NCBI GenBank assembly: GCA_012727835.1
Contig: JAAYGE010000140.1
Span: forward strand, 1-12,351
Reading direction: 5' to 3'
DNA: 12,351 bases
DNA from: Bacillota bacterium
Lineage (GTDB): Bacteria > Bacillota_H > UBA994 > UBA5500
Shown here: positions 11,500 through 12,351 of the stretch, piece by piece
Layout of the letters: the number at the start of each line of letters is the position of its first letter
How positions within the stretch are numbered: position 1 is the first letter of the stretch
Position numbers and translations under genes: made by a program
Notes under the pieces: generated by a model
What the model was told of the DNA's origin: nothing
The model's database searches: none
What the model saw: only the letters and a program-made list of their open reading frames with translations

Positions 11500-11529
11500 A
11501 TTATATACATCTCTCTATAATTGTGTCAA
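11500..11529 (-). promoter_or_regulatory. Strong sigma-A promoter of ndoAI-ndoA
   Basis: A perfect TTGACA (11529-11524), an 18-base spacer and a perfect TATAAT (11505-11500) on the minus strand. The start would be near 11493, about 47 bases before the antitoxin TTG. It makes the toxin-antitoxin pair independent of alr; no clear terminator separates them. Confidence 0.93.
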
Positions 11530-11587
11530 CGCAAGCCCCGCTCTATACACTTTCTCTCAAAAAATATCAAACGCCGGGCCATTTATA

Positions 11588-12351
11588 CTATTGAAGCAAC
11601 GTGCGCACCCCGATGACCTTCCCATGGCGGTAATACACCCTGGGGACTCGTCGCCCCAGTAAAGATAACACTTCATAAACAATGGAACCGATGCGGGCGG
11701 CAACATCATCGGCTGGCAGGGATTCTCCTTGCCCCTCCCCCCAAATGATAACCTCATCGCCCACTTTTACTTGCGGGACCTGGGTAGCATCGGCCATACA
11801 CTGATCCATACAAATGGTCCCCACCAGAGGTATCTTACGACCGCCTACCAACACCCAGCCCTGATTACTGAGGCTACGGCTTAAACCGTCGGCATAACCG
11901 ATGGGCAAAGTAATGATATAAGATGGTCTCCCGGTGACAAAGCGCCCACCATAACTGATTGGCGAATTCGACGGCAACCACTTAGTATGGGTTACTGTAG
12001 TCTTCAGCGTCATGGCGGGCTTCAGCTCCACACCCAGCTCCCGCAATAGGGGACTGGGATAAAAGCCATACATGGCTATCCCCAAGCGAACAGCAGCTAA
12101 ATGGCTAGCCGGAAAACGCAGGGCCGCCGCACTATTGGCGCAATGGGCTAGGGGAATGTGGATACCGGCTTCCTCCAGTTGCTTTAGTACAGCTTGAAAA
12201 CGTTCCAATTGTACGAGGGTGGGATTAGGGTCCTCCTCATCGGCGCGGGCAAAATGGGTAAAGATGCCTTCCAGTTCACAGTCGGACCTTTCCTGCAGCC
12301 AACTCGCCAGTGCCAGCACATCTTCCGGTTGGGCTCCAACCCTTCCCATCC
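11588..12351 (-). CDS. alr: Alr, alanine racemase (N-terminus beyond window edge)
   Basis: A PLP-dependent alanine racemase (L-Ala to D-Ala for peptidoglycan). About 253 residues are visible of a usual 370-390, so the PLP lysine lies outside the window. The frame opens in the GMGRVG motif and continues with GIFTHFARADE (visible residues 28-38), ANSAAALRFP, and RLGIAMYG (88-95). ISYGGRF (131-137) carries the second catalytic base, Tyr133. TLPIGYADGLSR (147-158) and GTICMDQCM (177-185) follow. All are fold-type III racemase signatures. It is cytoplasmic. Being upstream of ndoAI-ndoA is the standard arrangement. The reading frame is open to the last base, so the true start is upstream. Confidence 0.97.
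   Translation of the reverse strand, partial: MGRVGAQPEDVLALASWLQERSDCELEGIFTHFARADEEDPNPTLVQLERFQAVLKQLEEAGIHIPLAHCANSAAALRFPASHLAAVRLGIAMYGFYPSPLLRELGVELKPAMTLKTTVTHTKWLPSNSPISYGGRFVTGRPSYIITLPIGYADGLSRSLSNQGWVLVGGRKIPLVGTICMDQCMADATQVPQVKVGDEVIIWGEGQGESLPADDVAARIGSIVYEVLSLLGRRVPRVYYRHGKVIGVRTLLQ

Overview
The window looks like ordinary chromosomal DNA of an anaerobic Bacillota, most likely class Clostridia. Supporting signs are the purine-rich Shine-Dalgarno sequences, GTG and TTG starts, sigma-A type promoters with consensus-like -35 and -10 boxes, many intrinsic terminators, the alr-ndoAI-ndoA toxin-antitoxin arrangement, an FMN riboswitch ahead of an ECF riboflavin transporter subunit, and a MutL-type ASKHA ATPase. 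The genus cannot be fixed from the sequence. No insertion sequence, CRISPR array, tRNA or rRNA was seen. All genes but one are on the minus strand.

Read in the minus direction, the right end holds the 3' two thirds of alr (alanine racemase). It is followed by its own promoter and the ndoAI-ndoA (MazEF-like) toxin-antitoxin pair, closed by a terminator. Next comes a tightly coupled three-gene operon: a D-cysteine desulfhydrase/ACC deaminase-family PLP enzyme, a class I glutamine-amidotransferase-like gamma-glutamyl hydrolase (peptidase C26), and a P1-family (DmpA-like) aminopeptidase. It ends at a perfect 14-bp-stem terminator. Together these look like a small amino-acid/peptide catabolic unit.

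The middle of the window (about 3.2 to 7.7 kb) is the least understood part. It encodes a two-helix membrane protein with a PH-like tail, a small conserved protein, a MutL/GlmL-family ATPase (614 aa) with no mutase nearby, and a 372-aa protein with barrel-sandwich and KOW-like segments. After a terminator comes a second small protein that is a paralogue of the first. The ATPase has a near-consensus promoter overlapped by two palindromes. This group is the best candidate for an undescribed system.

The left end is a housekeeping block. ribU on the plus strand is controlled by an FMN riboswitch whose anti-terminator pairing can be read directly. Diverging from it is tsaE-tsaB-rimI-tsaD, with tsaD running off the window. 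TsaB, TsaD and TsaE cooperate to make the t6A37 tRNA modification, and RimI acetylates ribosomal protein S18 or related N-termini.
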